Positions 1-9,033 of a DNA stretch of 64,000 nt are shown here, in pieces; positions within the stretch are counted from its first letter, which is position 1, and every line of letters begins with the position of its first letter. Made by a program: the position numbers and the translations under genes. The stretch is taken from NCBI GenBank assembly GCA_958417225.1, contig CATZCM010000001.1:62001-126000 (forward strand). The letters run 5' to 3'. The notes beneath the pieces were generated by a model. The model did no database searches. It had not been told where the DNA came from and saw only the letters and a list, made by a program, of their open reading frames with translations. The DNA is from an uncultured Eubacteriales bacterium (lineage in GTDB: Bacteria > Bacillota > Clostridia > Oscillospirales > Acutalibacteraceae).

Positions 1-1854
1 GGAGACGGTGTAAGGACAATCTCAGCAGAGGCTTTCGCAGACTGTGGTAACTTAGAATCAGTAAAAATTTCAGATAGTGTAAGTCACATCGGAGATAATG
101 CGTTTTTAGGTTGTACTAAGTTGGCGAAAGTTAAATTTTGCGGAAAAAGCGAACCAAGTAGTGTAGGCATAAGTATATTTGATGGATGTGATTCATTAAT
201 AGATATAAAAGTACCTACTGACTATGCAAACGATTCCTTTTTTAATAAAACTGTATCTAAAGTTTTATCTGAGGATTTTACCTACGAGGTAGCAAAAGGA
301 AAATACGATGTATGTAATTGGGTTTTAAATGATGAAGGTCGGCTGACTATTATGGGAGCCCAGAGTATTAATCTTGGATATAATGCTCGTTATGTATGGG
401 AACAATATAATAATCAAATAAAGTCAATATTTATTGATGAAGGGGCTAAAAGTATGTACACATTGCAAGCATTTGTTTATTGTCCCAATTTAAGATATGT
501 GCATATTCCGTCCAGTGTTAGTAATATATTAGATACACAGGCTTCTACTGGTGGAAATGATAATCTTTGTTATATAGATGTACATCCTGACAATAATGCT
601 TATGCTTCAGTTGATGGAGTGCTTTATTCAAAAGATATGAAAAAAATACTCGCATATCCCAGAGGCAAATCTGATGAATATTTTTCATTACCGAAATCTG
701 TTACGTTGATTGATCGTTGGGTATTTGCATATAATAAAAAGTTAAAGTATTTGGATCCTATAACTGCTGATATTGGAGATTATGCGTTTTATAATTGCAC
801 AAATTTAAGATCGATAGAATACTATTATGCGGGTAAAGGTGCGTTTTCATATTGTAGTAGTTTAGTTGATGTAAAGATTCATAGCAGTAAATTATCTTCT
901 TGTCAATTTAGTAGTTGTACGAGTTTAACTTCAATAGATATACCTAGTGGAACATTTGTTGAGGATAATCCATTTTGTAGTTGCTCAGCTTTAAAATATA
1001 TAAATGTTTCATCTAGTAACAGGTATGTTACATCTAAAGATGGGGTGCTTTATAGCAAAGATATGACTAGGTTATTTTCATATCCAGCGGGTAATGAGAG
1101 AAGCTCATTTTCAATACCTGATACAGTTTCAATAATTGACAGTAATGCTTTTCATGGCTGTGCCGCTTTACATCATGTGTATATACCTGAGGGCGTCAAA
1201 TCTATACCATATGGTGTGTTTTATGATTGCAAAAATTTAGAGGAAATTAAGATTCCTGAAAGTGTCACTTCATTTGGAGCGAATATTTTTAGAAATTGTG
1301 CAAGTCTTCGTTCGGTATTAATTCCTCAGAATATTACTACAATTAGCAGTGGTATTTTCTTTGGATGTTCTAGTTTAGAGTCTGTTATTATTCCTTCGAA
1401 TGTCTCTAAAATAAGCGGAAGTGCTTTTTGGGGCTGTACGAGTTTATCCGATGTGAAATTTCTTGGAATTAGAGAACCAGAGGTTATTGAATCAGGGGTT
1501 TTTGTTGGATGTGATAATCTAAGTTCAATAAAAGTACCAGTTGAGTATCAAAATAGCACATTTGCGGATTTTAATGTGAGTAAGGTTTTAGATGAAAATG
1601 GTACAGAAATTATAGTGGAAAGTTCATCGCATGAAAAAAAATATATTGTAAGTGTAATAGAGATTATCTTTGATCAAGTAGTCACAGTGGAAGAAGTGAC
1701 TGAGGCAGTTAGAGTTATGATACCAGATCAGGAAAAAGTTGAGATTTCAGTTTCTGTAGTTGAAGGAAATGAAGTTAAAGTGACAGTTAAATCTGTTGAT
1801 GAGGAAACTTTTAATGGGTTTTATGATGAAATAAAGGCTTGCCAGAATAAATAG
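1..1854 (+). CDS. BspA-like leucine-rich-repeat (LRR_5) protein, 5' end outside window
   Basis: The frame is open from the first base, so the N-terminus and any signal peptide lie outside the window. The protein is built of LRR_5 repeats of the pattern 'AFxxCxxLxxVxIPxxVxxI' (for example NAFHGCAALHHVYIPEGV), the type found in Treponema/Bacteroides BspA surface proteins. Two copies of a second motif, 'DGVLYSKDM...YP.G', interrupt the array near encoded residues 205 and 350. The last 85 or so residues are not repeats; they look like an alternating beta/alpha domain rich in Val and Glu. No LPXTG or other anchor is visible. Such proteins are normally extracellular and often bind host or matrix ligands; no ligand can be read here. 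A terminator hairpin follows at 2019-2069. Confidence 0.85.
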   Translation, partial: GDGVRTISAEAFADCGNLESVKISDSVSHIGDNAFLGCTKLAKVKFCGKSEPSSVGISIFDGCDSLIDIKVPTDYANDSFFNKTVSKVLSEDFTYEVAKGKYDVCNWVLNDEGRLTIMGAQSINLGYNARYVWEQYNNQIKSIFIDEGAKSMYTLQAFVYCPNLRYVHIPSSVSNILDTQASTGGNDNLCYIDVHPDNNAYASVDGVLYSKDMKKILAYPRGKSDEYFSLPKSVTLIDRWVFAYNKKLKYLDPITADIGDYAFYNCTNLRSIEYYYAGKGAFSYCSSLVDVKIHSSKLSSCQFSSCTSLTSIDIPSGTFVEDNPFCSCSALKYINVSSSNRYVTSKDGVLYSKDMTRLFSYPAGNERSSFSIPDTVSIIDSNAFHGCAALHHVYIPEGVKSIPYGVFYDCKNLEEIKIPESVTSFGANIFRNCASLRSVLIPQNITTISSGIFFGCSSLESVIIPSNVSKISGSAFWGCTSLSDVKFLGIREPEVIESGVFVGCDNLSSIKVPVEYQNSTFADFNVSKVLDENGTEIIVESSSHEKKYIVSVIEIIFDQVVTVEEVTEAVRVMIPDQEKVEISVSVVEGNEVKVTVKSVDEETFNGFYDEIKACQNK

Positions 1855-2018
1855 AATGTTAAGGATGTAGTATCGAAGACTTACTTTGCAGTAAATCAAA
1901 GCAAGTTTATTTTTTTGCGAATTTTTTGTTAATTTGTAAATAATTGTGCGATTACATAATGGAATGTTAATAGGCTATAGTGAAAAACAATGTTTTGTTT
2001 GTCGCATTTTAAATATAA

Positions 2019-2069
2019 AACTCATGTAAACTGAATTTGATAAGTTCAATTTACACGAGTTGTTTTTTT
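2019..2069 (+). terminator. Intrinsic terminator between convergent genes
   Basis: A 17-nt arm at 2019-2035 (AACTCATGTAAACTGAA) pairs with 2045-2061 (TTCAATTTACACGAGTT) around a 9-nt loop, and is followed by seven T at 2063-2069. It ends the leucine-rich-repeat gene. The A-rich left flank means it may also act on the minus-strand gene that ends at 2117. Confidence 0.85.
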
Positions 2070-2116
2070 ATGATATATATATCATAATATAAAAAATGAG
2101 TCTGATTATTTTTTAG

Positions 2117-2938
2117 TCAGGAATTATAATTTTTAAATTTATTTGGCAATTTTCCCCATATATCTTGTAAGGTAGGGTTTCCTGAGAGGTTTATTACAGC
2201 TGCTTGTACTATGATGTCTTGTGAGTTTGCTAAGCCCCAGTTGTTATCGGAAGAAGATCTTGTTTTGAATTGTGAAAATATTGGCAGTGTTTTTTGCTCA
2301 CTAATATCAATTGCTTGGATTGTATCAGCAGGGCTATGAAAGTAATAAGAAAATCCGTCGTCTGGAATGGGGGTAATACTACTATTGGCAAAATCTATTG
2401 ATTTCCACTGGTTTGCCGTCAATTGATAATTTATAGAATAGATGTCGTTTGAAATATCTAGTGCATTTGCTATGTCATTTTTTATTTTCAGAAATGCGTA
2501 AACTAAACAATTAGGACGTGCTTCTATTATTAACGTAGGGTCTTTTAGATATACGCAATTTGGATCTAATCTATAATTGTTACTATTTGTACGATAAGAC
2601 TGATAACCACTAATACTTTCTATTGCTTTGAATGTGTTATTTTCGTCAGGTTCGATTCCATACCAAGTGGTATTACTTTCGGTATTAGCATTAAGGGTAT
2701 TGTGTTGATTATCTGTTTTTACAAAGGCTTGTATACGTCCGTTTACTCCTCCTACAGCAAGTTCATCTAATTGTGCAGTTAAACCATCTCCAACCGTAAA
2801 TGTATTGGTTACTAGGTCAGTATAAGTGTTCAGGTAAGAGTATGTTAAGAAGACACCTATGCCCACTGCCAGAAGAGCGCAGATAGAAAGAATAATAGTT
2901 TTAGTTTTTTTATTGTTATGACCTTTTTGATTTTCCAT
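2117..2938 (-). CDS. SipW-dependent-type secreted protein (TasA/camelysin-like N-terminus)
   Basis: 273 residues. A charged start (about residues 1-14) is followed by a hydrophobic segment (15-35) and then TYSYLNTYTDLVTNTFTVGD. This resembles the SipW-dependent signal of TasA/CalY proteins, where a 'YF/YL.D......NTFTVG' stretch follows the cleavage site. The remaining 220 residues are polar, rich in Asn, Ser and Asp, with no motif I recognise. Directly upstream on the same strand is a SipW-type signal peptidase (3172-3717), which is the expected processing partner; TasA-like proteins form extracellular fibres or matrix. The ribosome site AGGAGGT lies just upstream of the ATG. Assignment to the TasA family itself is uncertain; the signal type is the solid part. 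Confidence 0.7.
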   Translation of the reverse strand: MENQKGHNNKKTKTIILSICALLAVGIGVFLTYSYLNTYTDLVTNTFTVGDGLTAQLDELAVGGVNGRIQAFVKTDNQHNTLNANTESNTTWYGIEPDENNTFKAIESISGYQSYRTNSNNYRLDPNCVYLKDPTLIIEARPNCLVYAFLKIKNDIANALDISNDIYSINYQLTANQWKSIDFANSSITPIPDDGFSYYFHSPADTIQAIDISEQKTLPIFSQFKTRSSSDNNWGLANSQDIIVQAAVINLSGNPTLQDIWGKLPNKFKNYNS

Positions 2939-3171
2939 AATAATACCTCCTAAAATAAAAATTATATCGAGAAGCTACGTGACTGAAGTATAACTCACAT
3001 GTATTGGGAAAAACGCAATAGAGTAATATGATGTGAAATATGTCCTTGACGGAAAGCAAGACAGTGCCTATACTCAGAAAAAATACAAAGTTAGACTCAA
3101 GTATCACTTAGCAGACTCTACAAATTAACCGCATACTCACGAGGACTCAATAATGTAGCTGTGAGAGAAAA

Positions 3172-3717
3172 TTATTGACATGGTGGTAACTTTATGTTTT
3201 GTTCTTCTTTGGTTGATTTGTCTTTGCTAGTTTGGTCGCTTGGTATTAACAGCAATAACAAGATAGCTATACTTATTGATATCACTAGGTACTTCCATGG
3301 AGTGTTTTGTATGTAGTACGTTATTATACCAATGTAAGGAATACTGAATATAGGGACTCCTTTCAGTGATGAGAATGGAACGGGTGTTCCATCAGGGCTA
3401 TTATTGTTATCGCCCTTTGTGTAGAAGCACTGTTCATCCAAGTCAATTTGTACGACTCGGTGAGTTACCGTTGAGTTATTACCAAATTCAAACGTTATAG
3501 GATCTCCAACTCTAACTTCTTGGGGATCTACTTTTTTTACGTACAGCATGTCACCGGTGTTGAAAGTCGGATGCATGGAAGGTGAGCACACAGCGTATGT
3601 TTTTAGCCCAAAGATAAGTCCACCTGCTACTAATAGTGCATAGCTAATAATTAATGTTGAGATGATTGCGATACTTATGTTGTATATTTTCCTAAGTATC
3701 CTCATGCTGGAGTTCAT
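3172..3717 (-). CDS. sipW: Signal peptidase I, SipW/ER type
   Basis: 181 residues with a transmembrane segment at each end (about 13-35 and 142-160). The catalytic Ser lies in CSPSMHPTFNTGDMLYV. The position taken by Lys in classical bacterial enzymes is His here (TVTHRVVQI), and the Asp-containing box is KGDNNNSPDG. This Ser-His arrangement is typical of SipW, archaeal and ER signal peptidases. It probably processes the neighbouring secreted protein. For the first ATG, the AAAGGG site abuts the start codon. The Met at residue 5 (3705) has the same site about 12 nt upstream, so the true start may be either. Confidence 0.88.
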   Translation of the reverse strand: MNSSMRILRKIYNISIAIISTLIISYALLVAGGLIFGLKTYAVCSPSMHPTFNTGDMLYVKKVDPQEVRVGDPITFEFGNNSTVTHRVVQIDLDEQCFYTKGDNNNSPDGTPVPFSSLKGVPIFSIPYIGIITYYIQNTPWKYLVISISIAILLLLLIPSDQTSKDKSTKEEQNIKLPPCQ

Positions 3718-4453
3718 CCCTTTCTGTTGTTGTGATTATGTTATTTTTTTCTAGTAAATGTTTTTATATTGGATATAATACACTATATTTCATCAAGTTT
3801 CAAGCTTTTTTTAAAATTTCATCGATGTATCCCCTTGAATTTTTGTATTGTGTTATAATTTGTGTGTATTGTACCATATAAATTTTGATTTTGTTGTTTT
3901 TTATCTGAATAGATAATCACAATTAAAATTAAACAACTTTTATTTTGAATGAAATAGTTAAAAGTAAGAATATGTACTGAATTGAGTCTTTATATTAATA
4001 ATTTTTCATGTTGAGAAAATTGTTTTGCTAGCGTGGAAATTTGCCTGTTTGGTTTAAAAGAGTTTTTTAAACTGATTTTTTATATTGTGAATTTGATTCA
4101 CAAATTGTGCTGTTTTTTAGAAATAAAGGTTTATATGGGTTTTAATATGGTGTTTAGATTTTTGACGCATATTAGTTTGTTATGTACTTAGTGTGAGTTT
4201 GGTAAGGTTTATGTAAAATTTTATTTATTCTAGATTTTTTCATAGTTGGTTAGTGATATCAAGAGATGAATGTTTTATTTGAATTTTCATTTAGAATGTA
4301 CATTTGGAACCAGTGAAATTTACCGAGAACAGTAGCGAGATACTATTTCTCATAACAAAAAAAGACTTGCACGCTGTAGATATTATGATGTATCCTTAAA
4401 CGTACAAGTTTTTGTAATGTTTTGTGATTTAACTATTTTTATTTTTTTGTTAT
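3718..4453. other. Long AT-rich gap without a convincing gene
   Basis: This 736-nt stretch lies between the sipW start and the ychF stop. I see no reading frame with a ribosome site and no tRNA-like fold. It holds the ychF terminator (4357-4409) and a weak hairpin at 4052-4072 (GTTTAAAA / TTTTAAAC) followed by ATTTTTT that could end a plus-strand transcript. The sipW promoter must lie near its left end, but no strong -35/-10 pair stands out. Confidence 0.5.
4357..4409 (-). terminator. Intrinsic terminator of ychF
   Basis: Read on the minus strand, ACTTGTACGTT (4409-4399) pairs along 11 positions, with two G-U pairs, with AGCGTGCAAGT (4375-4365). A run of T follows (A-run at 4357-4363 on the plus strand). 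The pairing is complete only on the minus strand, which fits its place 45 nt beyond the ychF stop. Confidence 0.85.
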
Positions 4454-5554
4454 CTAAACGTTGAATCTGAATAAAACGATATCTCCGTCTTTCATGATGT
4501 AATCTTTGCCCTCAGATCTAACTAACCCTTTTTCTTTTGCAGCAGCCATAGATCCGCATTTCATGAGATCATCATATGCGACGACTTCAGCGCGTATAAA
4601 CCCTCGTTCAATATCAGAATGAATTTTTCCTGCAGCTTGTGGTGCTTTTGTACCTTTTACGATAGTCCAAGCTCTAACTTCAGGTTTACCAGCTGTGAGG
4701 TATGATATTAGTCCGAGTAAGGAATAGCATTCTTTTATTAAACGATTCAATCCAGATTCCTTAAGTCCCATATCCTCAAGAAAAAGTTTTTTATCTTCAT
4801 CTGACATTTCTACAAGTTGAGCTTCCATTTCAGCGCATATTGGTAGAACTGCTGAATTTTCTTTACTTGCGATATCTTTGACTGTTTTAAAGAATTTGTT
4901 CTCAGAAATCGAATTTGAATCCGAAAACGAATCTTCGTCCATATTTGCAGCGTATATAATTGGTTTACTTGTAAGTAAAGCAACGCTATCTAATAAGATC
5001 TTTTCATCATCAGTACATTCAATTGTGCGTGCACACTCGCCTGAATTTAACACGTCGCGTACACGTGAAAAGAAATCATACTCAGTTTGGTACTTTTTAT
5101 CAGCTTTTATCATTTTTTGGGTTTTATCAATTCGGCGTGATAAAACTTCGATATCAGATAAGATCAATTCAGTATTTATAGTTTCGATATCACGGGCAGG
5201 GTCAATGTTTCCTTCTACATGAACAATGTCGTCGTTTTCAAAGCAGCGAACAACGTGAACTATAGCGTCAACTTCGCGGATATTTGAGAGGAATTTGTTC
5301 CCAAGACCTTCGCCTTTGGATGCCCCTTTTACAAGTCCCGCAATGTCGAGAAATTCTATTGTTGCAGGGGTATACTTGTCGGGATTGTACATTTTAGCTA
5401 GATTATCAAGTCGTTCGTCTGGAACGTTTACAACTCCGATATTTGGATCAATTGTGCAAAATGGATAGTTAGCAGATTGTGCTCCTGCATTTGTAATTGC
5501 ATTGAAAAGTGTACTTTTTCCTACATTAGGAAGTCCTACTATGCCTAATTTCAT
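4454..5554 (-). CDS. ychF: Ribosome-associated P-loop ATPase YchF (Obg family)
   Basis: 366 residues, the usual family length. The P-loop GLPNVGKST is at residues 6-14, and the G3-type stretch DIAGLVKGASKGEGLG is near residue 69. The base-recognition motif reads AANMDED instead of NKxD, the hallmark of YchF/OLA1, which prefers ATP over GTP. The C-terminal TGS domain includes VRAWTIVKGTKAPQAAG and ends with ...GDIVLFRFNV. An AAAGGAGAT ribosome site precedes the ATG. YchF acts in the cytoplasm on ribosomes and stress responses. It lies 106 nt downstream of tex on the same strand, so the two may be co-transcribed; the operon ends at the terminator at 4357-4409. Confidence 0.97.
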   Translation of the reverse strand: MKLGIVGLPNVGKSTLFNAITNAGAQSANYPFCTIDPNIGVVNVPDERLDNLAKMYNPDKYTPATIEFLDIAGLVKGASKGEGLGNKFLSNIREVDAIVHVVRCFENDDIVHVEGNIDPARDIETINTELILSDIEVLSRRIDKTQKMIKADKKYQTEYDFFSRVRDVLNSGECARTIECTDDEKILLDSVALLTSKPIIYAANMDEDSFSDSNSISENKFFKTVKDIASKENSAVLPICAEMEAQLVEMSDEDKKLFLEDMGLKESGLNRLIKECYSLLGLISYLTAGKPEVRAWTIVKGTKAPQAAGKIHSDIERGFIRAEVVAYDDLMKCGSMAAAKEKGLVRSEGKDYIMKDGDIVLFRFNV

Positions 5555-5660
5555 AATTATCTACATCTCCTTTAAAATCCTTTATTTATCAGGGTTTTAG
5601 GATTGAGGTATTTTGCATTTATACTAAGATGCATCCAAAACCCGATTGTTTTCAATTTTT

Positions 5661-7805
5661 TTATTTCATAGTTAAAGAAATTCTATGTTTATCTATATCA
5701 ACGTCAAGTACTTTTACTTTTACTACATCGCCTATTTTCACAACGTCAGATGGGTGTTTTATATATTTATCGCTAATTTGGGAGATATGTACCAATCCGT
5801 CATTATGTATACCTATGTCCACAAATGCTCCAAAATCGATTACATTTCGAACGGTTCCCATAAGTTCCATACCAGGTTTTAGATCCTTTATATCCATGAC
5901 GTCTTTTCTTAGAAGCGGTGGTGGCAATGTATCTCTGGGATCACGACCTGGACGCATAAGTTCTTTTATTATATCTTCTAGTGTTGGAACTCCAACGTTA
6001 ATTTTTTCCGCAATTTTCTCTATACCGAGATTTTTTACTTTATTTTCAAGTTCCGATAAATTTCCTTTGCGCACATCATCTTCATTATATCCGCATACTT
6101 TTAGGAGTTCGCGTGCAGAAGCGTACGCCTCAGGATGAACTGATGTATTATCGAGGATGTTTTCACTTTCTGCTACTCTTAAAAATCCTGCGCATTGCTG
6201 AAAAACTTTCGGACCGAGTTTCGAAACCTTCTTTAGGTCATTCCTTGACTTGAATTCACCATTTTCTTCTCGATATGCTACGATGTTTTTTGACACAGAT
6301 GGGCTAATCCCTGAAACTCGCGATAAAAGTGATGGAGAAGCTGTATTTAAGTCAATCCCAACACTGTTTACGCAATCTTCGACAACGGCTCCAAGTGTTT
6401 CATCGAGGCGTTTTTTTGGCATATCATGTTGGTATTGTCCAACACCGATGGCTTTTGGATCAATTTTCACAAGTTCCGCTAGTGGGTCCTGTAGTCTTCT
6501 TGCGATAGAAACAGCGCTTCTAAGAGTGACATCGTAATTTGGAAATTCTTCTGCGGCAAGTTTGGAGGCAGAGTAAACTGATGCACCTGCTTCGCTTACG
6601 ACCATGTATGAAACATTTTCGTTTAGTTCTGATATGGCATCTGCCAAGAAAATTTCCGTTTCTTTAGAAGCAGTGCCATTTCCGATCGCGATTATTTCGA
6701 CACCGTATTTTTTTATCAAGTCTTGTATGATTTTCTTTCCTTCTGCTACTTTTTTTTCTGAATGTGTAGGGTATATTACGTTTGTGTCTAGTACTCGGCC
6801 AGTTTTGTCTACAACAGCCACTTTGCATCCAGTACGGTATCCGGGGTCTAATCCCATTGCAACTTTTCCTTTTACTGGTGGTTGCATTAACAGGTACTTT
6901 AGGTTCACTGAAAACACTTTTATGGCTTTTTCTGATGCGGCCTCGGAAAGAGAACTTCTTATTTCTCGCTCTATCGATGGGAAGATAAGTCTATCATATG
7001 CGTCTGTGGCAGCTTCTTTTACACACTCAAGGCAAGGAGATGGTTCTTTAACTGCAACGGAATAAACTATATTCATGGCTTTTTCTTTATCAAAATCGAT
7101 TGATACTTTTAAGAACTTTTCTTTTTCTCCTCGGTTTATGGCTAGAATTCGGTGTTCGGGTGTTTTGCTCACAGGTCCTTTAAAGTCATAGTACTGTCTG
7201 TATACGGAATCATTTTCAGGGTCAGTAGCGCGTGCCACGAGTAAACTTTGCGCCATAGCTACAGTACGCAGACGTTTACGTAAATTTGCATCGTCAGATA
7301 AAATTTCTGCAATAATGTCCTGTGCACCATTTAATGCATCTTCAGCAGTATGGACTTCTTTTTCTGGGTTAATAAATTCTTTTGCCATTTCGATAGGAGA
7401 GGCACTACACTTTTCTTGTGATAAAATTTTTAATGCAAGAGGTTCAAGGCCTTTTTCTTTGGCAGTTGAAGCTCGTGTTTTACGTTTGGGTTTAAATGGC
7501 CTGTATATGTCTTCTAGTTCTGTAAGCGTCGTTGCGGCCTCAAGGGCGTTTTGAATTTCGGGTGTTAATTTTTCTTGGGATAATATGAGTTCTTGTATTT
7601 CATTACACCTTTTTTGTAGATTTCGCAAGTAATTTAATCTATCGTTAATTTCACGGAGCATTTGATCATCAAGTGATCCATGGGCTTCTTTTCGGTAACG
7701 TGCTATAAAAGGAATTGTATTCCCTTCGTCTATGAGTGCGATGACATTTTCGATTTGCCATGGTTTTAGATTGAATTGCTGAGATAGTTCATTTGTGAAA
7801 TTCAT
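5661..7805 (-). CDS. tex: Transcription accessory protein Tex (S1 RNA-binding)
   Basis: 714 residues from the chosen start. The order is the standard Tex one: helical N-terminus (WQIENVIALIDEGNTIPFIARYRKE), a YqgF/RNase-H-like domain from about residue 320 (MGLDPGYRTGCKVAVVD, AIGNGTASKETE), tandem helix-hairpin-helix (NTASPSLLSRVSGISPSVS), and a C-terminal S1 domain (GTVRNVIDFGAFVDIGIHNDG). A longer frame begins at 7853, but AAAGGAGT lies nine nt before the ATG at 7805, which also matches the family N-terminus. Tex is a cytoplasmic nucleic-acid-binding protein linked to RNA polymerase and ribosome function. Confidence 0.97.
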   Translation of the reverse strand: MNFTNELSQQFNLKPWQIENVIALIDEGNTIPFIARYRKEAHGSLDDQMLREINDRLNYLRNLQKRCNEIQELILSQEKLTPEIQNALEAATTLTELEDIYRPFKPKRKTRASTAKEKGLEPLALKILSQEKCSASPIEMAKEFINPEKEVHTAEDALNGAQDIIAEILSDDANLRKRLRTVAMAQSLLVARATDPENDSVYRQYYDFKGPVSKTPEHRILAINRGEKEKFLKVSIDFDKEKAMNIVYSVAVKEPSPCLECVKEAATDAYDRLIFPSIEREIRSSLSEAASEKAIKVFSVNLKYLLMQPPVKGKVAMGLDPGYRTGCKVAVVDKTGRVLDTNVIYPTHSEKKVAEGKKIIQDLIKKYGVEIIAIGNGTASKETEIFLADAISELNENVSYMVVSEAGASVYSASKLAAEEFPNYDVTLRSAVSIARRLQDPLAELVKIDPKAIGVGQYQHDMPKKRLDETLGAVVEDCVNSVGIDLNTASPSLLSRVSGISPSVSKNIVAYREENGEFKSRNDLKKVSKLGPKVFQQCAGFLRVAESENILDNTSVHPEAYASARELLKVCGYNEDDVRKGNLSELENKVKNLGIEKIAEKINVGVPTLEDIIKELMRPGRDPRDTLPPPLLRKDVMDIKDLKPGMELMGTVRNVIDFGAFVDIGIHNDGLVHISQISDKYIKHPSDVVKIGDVVKVKVLDVDIDKHRISLTMK

Positions 7806-7994
7806 TTGCTTTTTACTCCTTTGATTTGGTCTAAGAAAGTTTATTGAGTGCATGGTAGAATGTTAATTTTGAAAATTAATAATACTTGCCACGTTTTTAT
7901 CACATCTCATTATATCACGATTTTTTGGATAAAACAAGAACATATTTCGCATTGTAATTCGCATGGTTTAATGTTTATGTATTTTTCTATTTGT

Positions 7995-8045
7995 AAAAAA
8001 ATTAGGACTACTGAAAAGGTATGTGAATTTTTTCAATAGTCCTAA
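7995..8045 (-). terminator. Intrinsic terminator of the 8113-8859 gene
   Basis: On the minus strand TTAGGACTATTGAAAA (8045-8030) pairs fully, allowing one U-G pair, with TTTTCAGTAGTCCTAA (8017-8002), followed by a T-run (A at 7995-8001 on plus). The rest of the 7806-8112 gap holds no gene that I can support. Confidence 0.85.
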
Positions 8046-8112
8046 ATTTATTTAAATTATAAGTACGAAGAACATTTTTATATTTTAATGATTGGTTAGA
8101 GATTTGTAAAAA

Positions 8113-8859
8113 TTAAACACTGTGGACGGAAGTAATGCTAAGTGATCCATTATTTTGTTTTAAAGTGTAGATCATTTTTTTTGTTGGTTCGGGTTTATCT
8201 GGTTTATCGTCTTTGAGTGATCGCCAAGGGTCATTTGGTGATACATACCATACGGTTAGATTAGTTGATTCGTCATTTTTATCGATCGAATCAATATATG
8301 GAATATAACAACTTTGATTTGAGTATGGTAGTATTATGAAGTTTTCGGAATTTTTATCGTATTTAAAAAAATCTGAGGTATGGTCGTTTGAAAACAAATC
8401 CTCTGGTATAGAACCGAAGAGTTCTTGGTATGAATTAACAACAAGTTCTTTTGATATAGTTGCATTTGAATCGCTGTCTGAGTTGGAAAGTGGTTTTGAA
8501 GTAGTTGCTTTCCAAACGCTGGCGGCAAGGAGTATATCCTTATTTGAGTTGTTGGGATTGTCAAATGGTTCAGGATCAAACATAACTAGTGGAGCAACGA
8601 AATCTGCAAATGTTTTGTCCTCTTCAACACAGGCAGCACTTATGTTAAATTGGCCTGTGTGGTTTAATGAAATAAGCACAATAGTTACAAGTGCAAGCAG
8701 GAGACATATAACAGCAAGAGTTATTTGTATCCCCTTTTTAGAGGTTTTAGTTGTTTGTTGTTCCGGGAAGATTGCGATCCGGTGTTGCATTGGTCCGGAG
8801 GTAGTGATGACTTCTTCTGTGCTGTTTCTGTAATCAGCAGTGTATTCATTTTTGTTCAT
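8113..8859 (-). CDS. Single-pass membrane protein of unknown function
   Basis: 248 residues. A polar cytoplasmic N-terminus (1-41) is followed by one strong membrane segment (about 43-66, TLAVICLLLALVTIVLISL). The rest is an outside domain rich in Asp, Asn and Ser, with a Pro/Lys/Asp stretch (DDKPDKPEPTKK) near the end. I do not recognise the family. A GGAG site sits six nt before the ATG, so the start is firm. It is divergent from spoIIIAA, 174 nt away, and has its own terminator, so it is probably a single-gene unit. Nothing links it clearly to sporulation. Confidence 0.75.
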   Translation of the reverse strand: MNKNEYTADYRNSTEEVITTSGPMQHRIAIFPEQQTTKTSKKGIQITLAVICLLLALVTIVLISLNHTGQFNISAACVEEDKTFADFVAPLVMFDPEPFDNPNNSNKDILLAASVWKATTSKPLSNSDSDSNATISKELVVNSYQELFGSIPEDLFSNDHTSDFFKYDKNSENFIILPYSNQSCYIPYIDSIDKNDESTNLTVWYVSPNDPWRSLKDDKPDKPEPTKKMIYTLKQNNGSLSITSVHSV

Positions 8860-8970
8860 AAACTCACTCCATTTTTAAAATCTACTACACATTTTTTGTG
8901 TGCAATAAAATTTTATCATGTATAAAGTGAACTCTTTGTCGAAGAAAGACTTCATTTTAAAATATATTTG

Positions 8971-8999
8971 TCATAACACAAAAGAGGTACACATATATT
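8971..8999 (+). promoter_or_regulatory. Possible SigmaE-type promoter for spoIIIAA
   Basis: TCATAA (8971-8976) and CATATATT (8992-8999) with a 15-nt spacer resemble the mother-cell SigmaE pattern (-10 CATAnanT). SigmaE control of spoIIIA genes is well known in Bacillus. The match is loose and other AT-rich boxes are nearby. Confidence 0.3.
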
Positions 9000-9033
9000 T
9001 TCATGAGGACAAGCTAAAATGAGGTGAATTAAA

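Noticed and set aside
2916..3107. 63-codon minus-strand frame between the SipW substrate and sipW
   Set aside because: No ribosome site, overlaps the start of the substrate gene and covers its AGGAGGT site; composition is that of non-coding AT-rich DNA.
5629..6138. 169-codon plus-strand frame opposite tex
   Set aside because: It is antisense to a fully supported Tex gene and has no ribosome site or recognisable domain.
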